From NCBI GenBank assembly GCA_002323995.1, contig DCQY01000057.1, positions 1 through 18,386 on the forward strand: 18,386 bases of DNA, in the 5' to 3' direction. This stretch comes from Akkermansiaceae bacterium UBA1506 (lineage in GTDB: Bacteria; Verrucomicrobiota; Verrucomicrobiia; Verrucomicrobiales; DEV007). Below the pieces are notes generated by a model, which was not told the DNA's origin, searched no databases, and saw only the letters and a list, made by a program, of their open reading frames with translations. The position numbers and the translations under genes were made by a program. Of this stretch, positions 1-8,516 are shown one piece after another; the stretch's first letter is position 1, and each line of letters opens with the position of its first letter.

Positions 1-828
1 CCAGAATCCGTGGAAATGCATGAATCTGCGGTGAAATCGGTTCGCCAGAAGAAAAAATCATCCATTGCTGTCTCTCTTGACCTGATCAAAAAAGGCGAGT
101 GCGAGGCATTTGTCAGCGCTGGTAACACCGGAGCAGTCGTTGCTGCATCTTCGATCAAGCTCAGAACCATTCCGGGGATTGAGCGCGCTGGGATCGCCTC
201 CCCGCTGCCGAATGAATACGGCCCCTGTAACCTAGTCGATGCGGGCGCAAACGTCGAAGCCAAACCCTCTCACCTGCTTGGCTATGCTATCATGGGCGCA
301 GTCTACGCAAATCACGTTCAGGGCAAAGAGAATCCGAGAGTCGGTTTAATGTCTGTCGGCGAGGAAGATTCAAAAGGAACCGACTTCACCCGGGAAGTGT
401 TCCAAATGTTAAAAGACTCTCACCTCAATTTCGTCGGAAATGTTGAAGGCCATGATCTTTTTGAGTCTCAGTTGGATGTAGTAGTTTGTGACGGTTTTGT
501 GGGTAATGTTCTGCTCAAAACCTGCGAGGCGACAGCTAAGGCTGTTTCTAAGTGGCTACGTCAGGAAATGATGGCATCACCCATTCGGCAATTTGGGGGG
601 CTTATCTCGAAAGGTGCCTTCAAAGCCGCTAAAGAGCGCGGAAACTACGAAGCCTATGGTGGTAGCCCGCTACTCGGCGTGAATGGAATTGTCATCATCG
701 GACACGGTTCCAGTTCGCCAAGGGCGATAAAGAATGCTATTCGAGTTGGTGCAGAAGCTGTAAAACATCACGTTAACCCGCACATCGAAGAGGAAATGGC
801 ACGAGTTACCGCCCTTCTTGTAGAGTGA
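1..828 (+). CDS. plsX: Phosphate acyltransferase PlsX, 5' end cut by window edge
   Basis: PlsX makes acyl-phosphate from acyl-ACP and inorganic phosphate, the first step of the PlsX/PlsY route to lysophosphatidic acid. It acts at the inner face of the cytoplasmic membrane. The reading frame is open from the first base. Recognisable family blocks are VSAGNTGA, the stretch around LVDAGANVEAKP, SVGEEDSKG, VVCDGFVGNVLLK, and the C-terminal GGSPLLGVNG followed by HGSS. Compared with E. coli PlsX, roughly the first 80 residues lie outside the window. A GTG at position 10 could be read as a start, but the family has substantial sequence upstream, so the gene should be treated as partial. fabH follows after 16 bp, the common plsX-fabH pairing, so the two are probably co-transcribed. 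The identification is firm. Confidence 0.96.
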   Translation, partial: PESVEMHESAVKSVRQKKKSSIAVSLDLIKKGECEAFVSAGNTGAVVAASSIKLRTIPGIERAGIASPLPNEYGPCNLVDAGANVEAKPSHLLGYAIMGAVYANHVQGKENPRVGLMSVGEEDSKGTDFTREVFQMLKDSHLNFVGNVEGHDLFESQLDVVVCDGFVGNVLLKTCEATAKAVSKWLRQEMMASPIRQFGGLISKGAFKAAKERGNYEAYGGSPLLGVNGIVIIGHGSSSPRAIKNAIRVGAEAVKHHVNPHIEEEMARVTALLVE

Positions 829-844
829 TCCGCTTTAAAAATTT

Positions 845-1861
845 ATGACTGATCCCGTTGCACCCTCCGCTCCCGCGCTGGTCCCGGTGAAGATCGCCGG
901 AACTGGCAGCTACCTCCCTGAGCGGGTCATGACCAATCACGACCTGGAGGCAACGGTAGACACCTCGGACGAGTGGATCACTTCGCGCACTGGAATCAAG
1001 GAACGTCGCATTGCCGCTGAGGACGAATACACCAGCCATCTCGCAACAAAAGCAGCTGAAGCGGCTCTCGATCAGGCCGGGCTGAATCCTGGAGATGTGG
1101 AATTAATCATCGTTGCCACAATCACTCCTGATACACTCACCCCGGCAACCGCCTGCTACGTGCAACAGCAACTGGGCTCACTCAAGGCTGTCGCCTTTGA
1201 TATTTCTGCCGCCTGCTCGGGATTCCTCTATGCCCTAGATTACGCGAAACACACCGTTGGTGCCGGCGCATTCAAGAATGCCTTAATTATCGGTGCAGAA
1301 AAACTAAGTGCCTTTGTTGACTGGAATGATCGCAATACCTGCGTCCTATTCGGCGATGGAGCCGGCGCTGCCGTAATCCTCCCCTCCGCTAGCGGTGACG
1401 GAAAGATTCTTTCTTCTCAACTTGGGACCGACGGTGCTCAAGCTGAGTTACTGAACATCCCATGCGGAGGATCAGCCTGCCCAATCACGCTTGAAAATGC
1501 TAACGAAAAAACGGCCGTCCTAGCGATGCAAGGACGCGAAGTTTTCAAACATGCCGTGAACGCGATGAAACGAGCCAGCATTGAGGCGATCGAGGCGGCT
1601 GGGCTGACTTCTCAGGACATCAAGCTGCTAATCCCCCACCAAGCGAATCTCCGTATCATTGACGCCATCGTTGAACGGCTCGAAATCGGCCGCGAAGACG
1701 TTTTCATCAACCTCGATAAATACGGCAACACTTCCGCCGCTGCCGTCGCTATAGCCCTTGATGAAGCCCATCGTAACGGTCGCATCAATCGCGGTGACAA
1801 GATCCTTCTCGTCGCTTTTGGAGCTGGCCTGACTTGGGCTAGCGCCGTAATCGAGTGGTAA
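845..1861 (+). CDS. fabH: 3-oxoacyl-ACP synthase III (KASIII)
   Basis: FabH condenses acetyl-CoA (or a branched primer) with malonyl-ACP to start fatty-acid synthesis in the cytoplasm. All three thiolase-fold catalytic residues are present: Cys124 in DISAACSGF, His265 in IPHQANLR, and Asn295 in YGNTSAA. Further family signatures are the N-terminal GTGSYLPE, the block SDEWITSRTGI, and the C-terminal FGAGLTWAS. At 338 residues it is slightly longer than E. coli FabH (317), because about ten extra N-terminal residues rich in Pro and Ala precede the conserved VKIAGTGSYLPE. ATG at 845 is the only reasonable start. No Shine-Dalgarno sequence is visible before it. It lies 16 bp after plsX and 48 bp before batA, so read-through into the Bat genes is plausible. 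Primer preference cannot be read from the sequence. Confidence 0.97.
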   Translation: MTDPVAPSAPALVPVKIAGTGSYLPERVMTNHDLEATVDTSDEWITSRTGIKERRIAAEDEYTSHLATKAAEAALDQAGLNPGDVELIIVATITPDTLTPATACYVQQQLGSLKAVAFDISAACSGFLYALDYAKHTVGAGAFKNALIIGAEKLSAFVDWNDRNTCVLFGDGAGAAVILPSASGDGKILSSQLGTDGAQAELLNIPCGGSACPITLENANEKTAVLAMQGREVFKHAVNAMKRASIEAIEAAGLTSQDIKLLIPHQANLRIIDAIVERLEIGREDVFINLDKYGNTSAAAVAIALDEAHRNGRINRGDKILLVAFGAGLTWASAVIEW

Positions 1862-1909
1862 AGTCTGTAATCAGATGAACGTTTGCGGCATCAAACTTTC
1901 CGTAGCGTG

Positions 1910-2920
1910 ATGTTCTACCTCGCAGAAAATACTTTCACTTTCGCTTATCCTTGGGCATTTCTGCTTTTTGCCCTACTCCCTCTTCTCGCACTGTTGCGCA
2001 GCAAGTCGGGAAATCAGGGCGCTGTTATCTTTTCTTCCCTTCACATCCTCATGCGTCTCGGCCCAGTCGCCCGAGGCCGTGCCGGAGGCTTTCGCCTCGC
2101 CAGCCTTTTCCTATCGCTTATCTGCCTCGTCTCTGCGCTGGCAAGACCGCAAATCATCAATCGCACTGAACATATCTCCGAGAGCGGTGTTGAACTTATT
2201 CTGGCCATCGACGTTTCCCGTTCCATGCAAGTAGAAGATTTCACGATCGCCAACAGCCGGGCCAATCGTCTCCAGGCCGCAAAAAAGGTCACCCGTGATT
2301 TCATCCATAGCCGAACCACCGACCGGATCGGCATTCTCGCTTTCGCTGGCCGTCCCTACCTTGCCAGCCCACTCACGATGTCGAAAGCGTGGCTTGAAGG
2401 TCCTATGGGACTGGAAAGAGTCGATATCGGCATGGTCGAAGATGGAACCGCGATTGGCTCAGCAATCGCGGCGGCGGCGAAACGCCTAGATAGAAGAGAT
2501 TCCAAGAGCAAAGTCATCGTATTGCTAACTGACGGGGTCAATAATGCCGGAAAACTCTCCCCGCTCGAAGCAGCCAAACTTGCCAAGACCCTTAACATCC
2601 GAATCTACACGATCGCAGTCGGAACTTATGGTGACTACGTCATACAAACCCCACTCGGCCCTCAGCGGTTGCGACAGGAATTTGATGAGAAAACCCTTCA
2701 AGAAATTGCCAAGATCGCAGACGGGAAGTACTTTCGGGCGCAAGACACCTCGGGACTTGAGAGAATCTTTGCAGACATCGACGAGATGGAAAAGACTGAA
2801 GTTATCCGACACACGCGAATTGAGGCAGCTGAGCTCTTTCATTGGCCTGCGTTTGCTGCTATTATTTTTGGTTTGCTAACTATTATAGGAGAGGAAACTT
2901 TTTGGAGACGATATCCATGA
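1910..2920 (+). CDS. batA: BatA-like von Willebrand A (VWA) membrane protein
   Basis: This is a VWA-domain inner-membrane protein of the Bat (Bacteroides aerotolerance) family. From the ATG at 1910 it has 336 residues: a helix at about 13-29, a second at 61-78, a VWA domain at about 95-300 and a C-terminal helix at about 313-327. The metal-binding MIDAS site is intact: DVSRS at 101-105, Thr180 in DGTAIG and Asp208 in LLTDGVN. An in-frame TTG at 1883 and GTG at 1907 would lengthen the N-terminus. I prefer the ATG because it leads directly into the usual short segment before the first helix. The stop overlaps the batBC start by 4 bp (ATGA), implying translational coupling. Bat proteins have been linked to oxidative stress tolerance and envelope integrity, but their biochemistry is unresolved. 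A MoxR ATPase and DUF58 protein usually accompany them and are absent here. Confidence 0.92.
   Translation: MFYLAENTFTFAYPWAFLLFALLPLLALLRSKSGNQGAVIFSSLHILMRLGPVARGRAGGFRLASLFLSLICLVSALARPQIINRTEHISESGVELILAIDVSRSMQVEDFTIANSRANRLQAAKKVTRDFIHSRTTDRIGILAFAGRPYLASPLTMSKAWLEGPMGLERVDIGMVEDGTAIGSAIAAAAKRLDRRDSKSKVIVLLTDGVNNAGKLSPLEAAKLAKTLNIRIYTIAVGTYGDYVIQTPLGPQRLRQEFDEKTLQEIAKIADGKYFRAQDTSGLERIFADIDEMEKTEVIRHTRIEAAELFHWPAFAAIIFGLLTIIGEETFWRRYP
2904..2907 (+). promoter_or_regulatory. Shine-Dalgarno site for the batB-batC fusion
   Basis: GGAG lies nine bases before the ATG at 2917, within the end of batA. It supports 2917 over the longer in-frame start at 2842. It stands out because most other starts in the window have no such sequence. 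Confidence 0.6.
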
Positions 2921-4989
2921 TCGACCTCACCTTTGCATCTCCGGCCTGGCTTTGGGGAGGGCTTTTGACATTACCTCTCTTGGCACTGCGAATGTGGTCG
3001 CACTGCCACGCAAGCAGCAACCTTCGTGGTCTGGTCTCGCCAAAACTGACTGGACAGTTAATCAACGGCAATGGTCGGTCACAGCGTTGGGTTGTTTTTT
3101 TGCTCCGGATACTAGCTCTAATTGCACTTTTCGCAGCCATCAGTCGACCCCAGTTGGGATACAAAGAAGTTGAGACCCGCTCAGACTCACGGAATCTGAT
3201 CATAGCGATCGACACCTCTCGCAGCATGATGGCCGACGATCTTGCACCCAACCGGCTCGCCCGCGCAAGACTCGCAGCCACCGACATCGTTAGATCACTT
3301 CCTGAGGACCGCATTGGATTGATGGCCTTTGCGGGCCGACCATTTCTTCAGGCCCCGCTCACCGTCGACCACGAAGCGGTGCTGGAAGCCATTTCCCAAC
3401 TGGATACCGAGGTCATCCCTCGCGGAGGCACCAACCTTGCTGCTGCAGCCGAAATGGCAGTTGAAACCTTCGATGAATCCAACCTGGAGCAAAGCATTTT
3501 AGTCATCTTTTCAGATGGAGAAGCCCTCGAGGGCGGTGAAGAGTTAGAGCGCGTACGTGCGAGAGCTTCTGAAGCAGGAATGACGATCATCACCGTAGGT
3601 GTCGGAACTCGTGATGGCTCCCTTATTCCGGAGCAGGACGAGAAGGGTCGAACCGTTCCGGGAGTTTTCCTTAAGGATCGCGAGGGCCAGATTATCCGCA
3701 GTCGACTTGAAACCGGAGCCATCCGGGAATTGGCCGGAAATGAAGGAATCTATATTCATCTCGGTGGTAAATCTTCTCTATCGCGTGTCGTTGAGGAAAT
3801 TAAGAAAGGAATCACTACCACAAGGGAAGACGGTGAATCGCGACTCCGCCCTATCGAACGCTTCATGTGGCCTCTTGGGGCTGGTTTCATTCTGCTAGCT
3901 CTATCTCACTTTGTCCTCCTCCTCTGGCCTAAAGCTCGAAAGACCCGATCACCGATAACCGCCGGTGCCGCTGCTATTTCTCTGATTATAGCCTTGATAA
4001 CCCCTACAGCTTTATCATCTGACGCCATCACTCAAGGACACGAACTTTATCTTCAGGAAAGGTTCGACACCGCCATTCGTTTCTACGAAAATGCCTTGTC
4101 AGAGAAAGTATCTGATGGAGACCGTTCGCGACTCCAGATGGGGCTAGGGGCAGCCACATTTCGGCACGGCAACTACGAGCGCGCCGCAGAAGCCTATGGC
4201 GGAGCGTTGGTCGGCTCCGACGAGCGCACCCAGGAACTTGCTCACTACAACCTCGGTAACACCCTCTTCCGACAGGGTGAGTCAAACCTAACTTCTCAAT
4301 CCATCTCTAACCCGGATTCACTACAAAGCCTATCATCACCGATCGACCAGCGAGAAACGACGATTAGACAGTGGGAATGCGCTATCGAGCACTACGAATC
4401 CGCCCTCTCCATCAACGCCAAAAACGAGGAAGCGATCCACAATCGTGAAGTCGTTAAAAAGAAGCTGGAGGAACTAAAGAAACAGCAGGAAGAGGAGCAA
4501 CAGCAAACAGACCCAGACCAAGGTGAAGAGAGTCAGGATCAGGAAAACGATGACTCATCTCCGCAGGAACAGGAAGACCAACAAACCAACCAGCAACAGG
4601 AGGATCAGAAAAGTCGAGACGAAGACGAGCAGAACAACAATCAACAGCCCGAAGACAACTCTAACGAACAGAAGCAGCAAGACGACCCCGGTGGCGATCA
4701 AGACGAGAACCAGGAAAATCAGGATCCTCGGCAAACCGACCAGCAGAACACACAAGAAACGCCGGAGCAACCCGACGCTCCTGAAGAAGGCAATCTCAGT
4801 GCCCAACCTGATCAACCACAAAACACCCCGCCACAGCAAACCCGTATGAATCCAGAGGATGTAAAGCAAAATCCAAAGACCGGATACTCGCCCTCCGAAG
4901 CTCGCCAACTACTCGAAGCACTTGCAGATGAGACCGAAGTCAAACCCGTCTTGATGCCATCAGGAAACGAGAACTACAAAAACTGGTAA
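2917..4989 (+). CDS. BatB-BatC fusion: VWA domain plus TPR and Q/N/E/D-rich tail
   Basis: One 690-residue protein combines what are often separate batB and batC genes. Helices lie at about 9-25 and 58-75. A VWA domain follows with an intact MIDAS site (DTSRS at 99-103, Thr172 in RGGTNLA, Asp200 in FSDGEA). Two more helices lie at about 318-337 and 348-366. TPR-like repeats occupy about 370-455 and 483-520, with motifs such as YNLGNTLFRQGE. Residues 523-645 are a low-complexity tract dominated by Gln, Glu, Asp and Asn, and the protein ends in a short helix and KNW, resembling the end of stand-alone BatC as I recall it. The start is ATG at 2917: it overlaps the batA stop by 4 bp and has GGAG nine bases upstream, one of the few clear ribosome sites here. 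An in-frame start at 2842 lies inside batA and was rejected. batD begins 3 bp downstream. Confidence 0.93.
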   Translation: MIDLTFASPAWLWGGLLTLPLLALRMWSHCHASSNLRGLVSPKLTGQLINGNGRSQRWVVFLLRILALIALFAAISRPQLGYKEVETRSDSRNLIIAIDTSRSMMADDLAPNRLARARLAATDIVRSLPEDRIGLMAFAGRPFLQAPLTVDHEAVLEAISQLDTEVIPRGGTNLAAAAEMAVETFDESNLEQSILVIFSDGEALEGGEELERVRARASEAGMTIITVGVGTRDGSLIPEQDEKGRTVPGVFLKDREGQIIRSRLETGAIRELAGNEGIYIHLGGKSSLSRVVEEIKKGITTTREDGESRLRPIERFMWPLGAGFILLALSHFVLLLWPKARKTRSPITAGAAAISLIIALITPTALSSDAITQGHELYLQERFDTAIRFYENALSEKVSDGDRSRLQMGLGAATFRHGNYERAAEAYGGALVGSDERTQELAHYNLGNTLFRQGESNLTSQSISNPDSLQSLSSPIDQRETTIRQWECAIEHYESALSINAKNEEAIHNREVVKKKLEELKKQQEEEQQQTDPDQGEESQDQENDDSSPQEQEDQQTNQQQEDQKSRDEDEQNNNQQPEDNSNEQKQQDDPGGDQDENQENQDPRQTDQQNTQETPEQPDAPEEGNLSAQPDQPQNTPPQQTRMNPEDVKQNPKTGYSPSEARQLLEALADETEVKPVLMPSGNENYKNW

Positions 4990-4992
4990 TTC

Positions 4993-6714
4993 ATGCTCCG
5001 CTGCCCTGCCATCTTTCTCCTCGTATTGTTAGGCGGTTTCGCTTCAACAGCCCAAGAACCTCTCGAATCACAAAATATATTCTCGGCAGAATTGCTTGGA
5101 GACGACAACCGAATCCCCGTCGGGGAGTACAGCAGTCTCGTCTTCAAATTCGCGGGAGGTGATATCGATCTTCCAAAGCAAATAGAAGCCGAAGGGCTGG
5201 AAATCCTTCAGTCGAGAAAACAACAGCACTCTCTTAACATCAACGGGGTTAAAACTTTTGTGACAACCCATTTCTACACGGTTCGCGGAACTGAGTTGGG
5301 AACTTTTCTTATTCCCTCTGTCCAAGTCCCATTTAAGGACACAACACTGTCATCCCAGAATATTGAGGTAAGTATTTACGAGCGAGATAACTCCGACGCC
5401 GCGAATTCGGCTCGAACTGAATTCGGTAAACTCGATCTTGAAAAAACAGAATTCTACGTCAATGAAATTGTTCCCTTCACGATGACAGGCTACGTTCGTG
5501 GTCGGAACTCGATCAACGACGTTGTCCGTGCCAAACTCGAGCACGAAAGTTTTATCTTCAAAGGCTTCCGTAATGTTCGCACGAGCGCATCTGAAATTGG
5601 CAATACGCTGTTCTCTGAAGCAGCACTCCCTTCAACGTTTTTTGCCCTTAAGCCTGGCGAGCATCGCCTCGGGCCGGGCACCATCGCGGTGCGCGCAATA
5701 GAGTCAGGAGGAGGCAGAGGCCTCTCCGCCTTCTTCGCGCGCACCAACCTTAAGGAACTTACCACTAACACCGTCACTACCACGGTGAAGCCACTTCCCG
5801 ACGGCGCTCCCCCTAGCTTTACTGGAGGCGTCGGAAACTTCATAATCAAGGCATCGCCATCAACCAAGGAACTAAATCTTGGAGATCCAATTTCTATTGA
5901 GCTCAAAGTGACCGGAGTGGGCAATCTGCGCACCATGTCAGCGCCGGTATTTTCAAGTGTTAATAAAGACTGGAAGACTTTTACTCCTGTCAAAACACTA
6001 ATCGAAGAACAAGACTCCGATGGGATTGAGCCCGGCTCGGTCACCTTTTCGCAGGTGATTATCCCGGAGTTTGAAGCTACCGAAATTCCGCCCTTCGAAC
6101 TGGCTTATTTCAACCCGATTAGTTCTGAATATGTCACTCTAAAAACGGAGCCTATACTTATTTCAGTCACAAAAGATGGCAGCTCCTACGAGGCTCTAAA
6201 GCAACCGCTCAATGTCTCGGACGGGGGCTCGACAGCAGGGCCGGCAGTCGAGCGGCCGAAACCGGAATTTGATGGAATGATGCACATCCGACTCAACGCC
6301 CCGCGTTGGCTTGCCGATATACGTCCAGACAATCACAGGGTAGTTTTCATCGCCCTACAAATTCTGTTCTCGGTCACCTTCTGCACCGTGCTAGGCGTCG
6401 GGTTATTCCGTTGGCTGAAGCGCCTGAAGCATCGACAAAGTCACACGGGGAATTCAGCCACTTTCAGACAGTCACTCAAGCGCATTCCCAAAGGCGGAGC
6501 ACCCAAGAAAGAATTCTACCGTGCGGTCTCCACCTCCCTTGCTCTCTGGAAAAACGAAAACAGTGCGGCTCCTGGTCCGGTTCCTGAGGTCATAGATGCC
6601 CTTTCAAAGCGCTGCGAAGGCTTTCTCTACAGCGGCGAATTCACTTCAGATACTCCCATCACCCATGACGAAGCGGGCGAAATTTATTCCACACTTCGAA
6701 AACTCCAACGCTAG
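4993..6714 (+). CDS. batD: BatD-like membrane-anchored protein
   Basis: This 573-residue protein has the BatD layout. It starts with a signal peptide (MLRCPAIFLLVLLGGFASTAQ), followed by a long beta-rich extracytoplasmic region of about 420 residues. A single helix at about 449-472 is followed by a basic, probably cytoplasmic tail of about 95 residues. The N-terminal segment around VGEYSSLVFKF and the later NLGDPISIELKVTGVGNL look like the repeated immunoglobulin-like modules of BatD. It follows the batBC stop by 3 bp, and its own stop overlaps the next start by one base, so it is firmly part of the Bat operon. No catalytic motif is visible. A role as a periplasmic scaffold for the VWA proteins is inference from the family and position. 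No Shine-Dalgarno sequence precedes the ATG. Confidence 0.88.
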   Translation: MLRCPAIFLLVLLGGFASTAQEPLESQNIFSAELLGDDNRIPVGEYSSLVFKFAGGDIDLPKQIEAEGLEILQSRKQQHSLNINGVKTFVTTHFYTVRGTELGTFLIPSVQVPFKDTTLSSQNIEVSIYERDNSDAANSARTEFGKLDLEKTEFYVNEIVPFTMTGYVRGRNSINDVVRAKLEHESFIFKGFRNVRTSASEIGNTLFSEAALPSTFFALKPGEHRLGPGTIAVRAIESGGGRGLSAFFARTNLKELTTNTVTTTVKPLPDGAPPSFTGGVGNFIIKASPSTKELNLGDPISIELKVTGVGNLRTMSAPVFSSVNKDWKTFTPVKTLIEEQDSDGIEPGSVTFSQVIIPEFEATEIPPFELAYFNPISSEYVTLKTEPILISVTKDGSSYEALKQPLNVSDGGSTAGPAVERPKPEFDGMMHIRLNAPRWLADIRPDNHRVVFIALQILFSVTFCTVLGVGLFRWLKRLKHRQSHTGNSATFRQSLKRIPKGGAPKKEFYRAVSTSLALWKNENSAAPGPVPEVIDALSKRCEGFLYSGEFTSDTPITHDEAGEIYSTLRKLQR

Positions 6715-7496
6715 TGAACCGCTCCGCTCCAACTCCTTCTTCCCTTGCCGCCCTATTTATTCTGGCGGTCAGCGCAATCTGTTTCAGCCAAGAACCTGAC
6801 TCGGTTTTTCTATCGGCAAATACTGACTTTGAATCCAACGACTTTGAACAGGCCGAACTCAAATTTCAGAGTCTCATTGAGAAGGGTCTGATCTCATCGG
6901 AGCTTTATTTTAATCTTGGCACAACTCACTTCCGACTTGGAAACGAAGGTGAAGCGATGCTCTGGATGCGCCGCGCCATTCTCGCGGAACCAGGCATGCC
7001 CGAAGCGAGACAAAATATTGAGTTTCTCCGGACCCGCCTCGGATTCCTCGAGTTCGATGACAGTTCTCTTAGCCAACTCCTGAAAACCCTTCCCCCCGGC
7101 GCTGGACGCTGGACTGGAACCTTTTGTCTATGGATAGGATTACTTTGCGCGGCGGGCGCTGTATTCAGCAACCGCCTCAGACGCAACCGCTCGGGCATCG
7201 CGGCACTGTCTGCCATCCTAATAACAATTAGTGCCGGAGGCTTCGCACTCCAGCACCACCTAAGTCACCGTGTCGATGCTACGAATTTTTCAACGATCAC
7301 TTCCCCTAATGCCGCTGCTCTTACCGCCCCCACACCGAGCGCCAAAATCGTGATACCTCTCCCGCTGGGTTCACAGGTGCGCGTCTTGCAAACTTCCAGT
7401 CAATGGTGCTACGTTGACATCCCAGGAAATTTGAGAGGATGGGTGGAGTCGTCAGATATAAAATCCGACTGGCCCATCGCCACCCAAAACCCATAA
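6714..7496 (+). CDS. BatE-like protein: TPR, two membrane helices, SH3-like tail
   Basis: The GTG start shares its first base with the batD stop codon (TAG/GTG), a coupling arrangement; no other start fits the signal peptide that follows. The 260-residue product has a signal sequence at about 10-25, a TPR pair at about 33-105 (with ELYFNLGTTHFRLGNEGEA), helices at about 135-151 and 161-178, and an SH3b-like domain at about 205-250 with the hallmark RGWVES near its end. TPR, then two helices, then SH3 is the architecture of BatE. It probably assembles with the other Bat proteins in the inner membrane with its TPR and SH3 parts in the periplasm; this is inference. It is the last Bat gene, and 9 bp separate it from the next gene. 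Confidence 0.88.
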   Translation: MNRSAPTPSSLAALFILAVSAICFSQEPDSVFLSANTDFESNDFEQAELKFQSLIEKGLISSELYFNLGTTHFRLGNEGEAMLWMRRAILAEPGMPEARQNIEFLRTRLGFLEFDDSSLSQLLKTLPPGAGRWTGTFCLWIGLLCAAGAVFSNRLRRNRSGIAALSAILITISAGGFALQHHLSHRVDATNFSTITSPNAAALTAPTPSAKIVIPLPLGSQVRVLQTSSQWCYVDIPGNLRGWVESSDIKSDWPIATQNP

Positions 7497-7505
7497 TAGC
7501 CCCCG

Positions 7506-8486
7506 ATGAAAACCGCCGCGCTTATTAGTATTCTTGTTGGCACCTTATCATTTTCGCTTAACGCTAAAGACCGACTCGTCATCGGAGCCGAAGGAAAACG
7601 TTCCATCGCTATCGTCGATCCGTCCGACGGAAACAAGGTTCTTTGGCAGCACAACCTAAACGGTCCAGTCCATAACCTACACTTGATGCCTGACCTCAAT
7701 CTTCTGACTCAAGATGGGTGGAAAAATATCATTGAGGTATGCCTGAGCGAAGGTGTGGTATGGAGTTATGATGCCGCAAAGAAGAACAGGACCAAAGCTA
7801 ACACCCCTGAGAAGTATGAGATCCATGCCGTGCAGAGACTTGGAAACGGCACAACGATGATAGTCGAGTCAGGTTCGAGTCGAATTATCGAAGTTGCCCC
7901 GAATGGTAAACTTCTCAAGGAAATCTCCCTGCAGGTCTCTGCACCCAACGGTCACTCTGATACGCGTCAAGCACACAAACTGGAGAATGGTCACTACCTC
8001 GTTGCCCATGAGGCCGACCAAGTAATCAAAGAGTATGACCCCAAGGGGAAAGTAGTCTGGGAATTTTCCATTCCACTTTTTGGAAGAGAGCCGACAAAAG
8101 GCCATGGGCCTGACGCATTCGGTGGGAAGTGCTTTAACGCGATTAAAGCAAGAAATGGCAACTACCTCATTGCCACCGGCAATGGACATAGTGTCCTCGA
8201 AGTGACTCCTGAAAAAGAAATCGTATGGAAGCTAGAGCAAGACGATCTTGAGGGTGTGACCCTCGCATGGGTAACCACCCTGCAGGAAATGGAAAACGGA
8301 AACCTTATTGTAGGAAACTGCCATGCCGGCCCTGACAATCCGCAAATCATTGAGATCACACGTGATAAAAAGGTTGTCTGGAGCTTCAATGATTTTGAAA
8401 CATTTGGGAACGCTCTCGCCGTATCGCTCGTAGTTGACGGGGATACCGCCGCAGCCATCCGCCAGAAACTAAATGTATCAAACTAG
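7506..8486 (+). CDS. Secreted beta-propeller protein of unknown function
   Basis: A signal peptide (residues 1-20, ending SFSLNA) precedes about five repeats of a beta-propeller blade at roughly 56-88, 107-140, 156-187, 211-243 and 257-294. The repeat pattern is roughly NG-x-x-L-I-V, then I-x-E-x-x-P-x-G-K-x-V-W-x-F. Examples are NGNYLIATGNGHSVLEVTP and ENGNLIVGNCHAG. This resembles the PQQ-like or arylsulfotransferase-like propellers common in Planctomycetota and Verrucomicrobiota. I see no clear PQQ-dehydrogenase or sulfotransferase active site. The blades carry several histidines (HNLH at 56-59, IHAV, AHKL, NCHAG) at strand starts that could bind a ligand or metal. It lies 9 bp after the batE-like gene and 30 bp before rsmB, so it is probably in the same transcript. 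The secreted-propeller assignment is secure; the function is not known. Confidence 0.87.
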   Translation: MKTAALISILVGTLSFSLNAKDRLVIGAEGKRSIAIVDPSDGNKVLWQHNLNGPVHNLHLMPDLNLLTQDGWKNIIEVCLSEGVVWSYDAAKKNRTKANTPEKYEIHAVQRLGNGTTMIVESGSSRIIEVAPNGKLLKEISLQVSAPNGHSDTRQAHKLENGHYLVAHEADQVIKEYDPKGKVVWEFSIPLFGREPTKGHGPDAFGGKCFNAIKARNGNYLIATGNGHSVLEVTPEKEIVWKLEQDDLEGVTLAWVTTLQEMENGNLIVGNCHAGPDNPQIIEITRDKKVVWSFNDFETFGNALAVSLVVDGDTAAAIRQKLNVSN

Positions 8487-8516
8487 CTCCCCCCTTCTCC
8501 GCAAATTTTTTCCTTC

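Noticed and set aside
2842..2916. N-terminal extension of the batB-batC fusion
   Set aside because: It lies inside batA and its residues do not look like a protein start; ATG at 2917 has a Shine-Dalgarno site and the 4-bp coupling overlap.
4483..4850. Tandem repeat or CRISPR-like array
   Set aside because: The repetitive look comes from mixed CAG/CAA/GAA/GAC codons with no fixed repeat unit or spacer structure.
4523..4908. Open frames on both strands over the low-complexity tract of the batB-batC fusion
   Set aside because: The repetitive T-poor sequence lacks stops in several frames; the products are Lys/Arg/Thr-rich or Leu/Val-rich artefacts.
5490..6044. 184-codon minus-strand open frame opposite batD
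   Set aside because: Ser/Arg/Pro-rich antisense composition with no domain; the sense frame is a coherent BatD.
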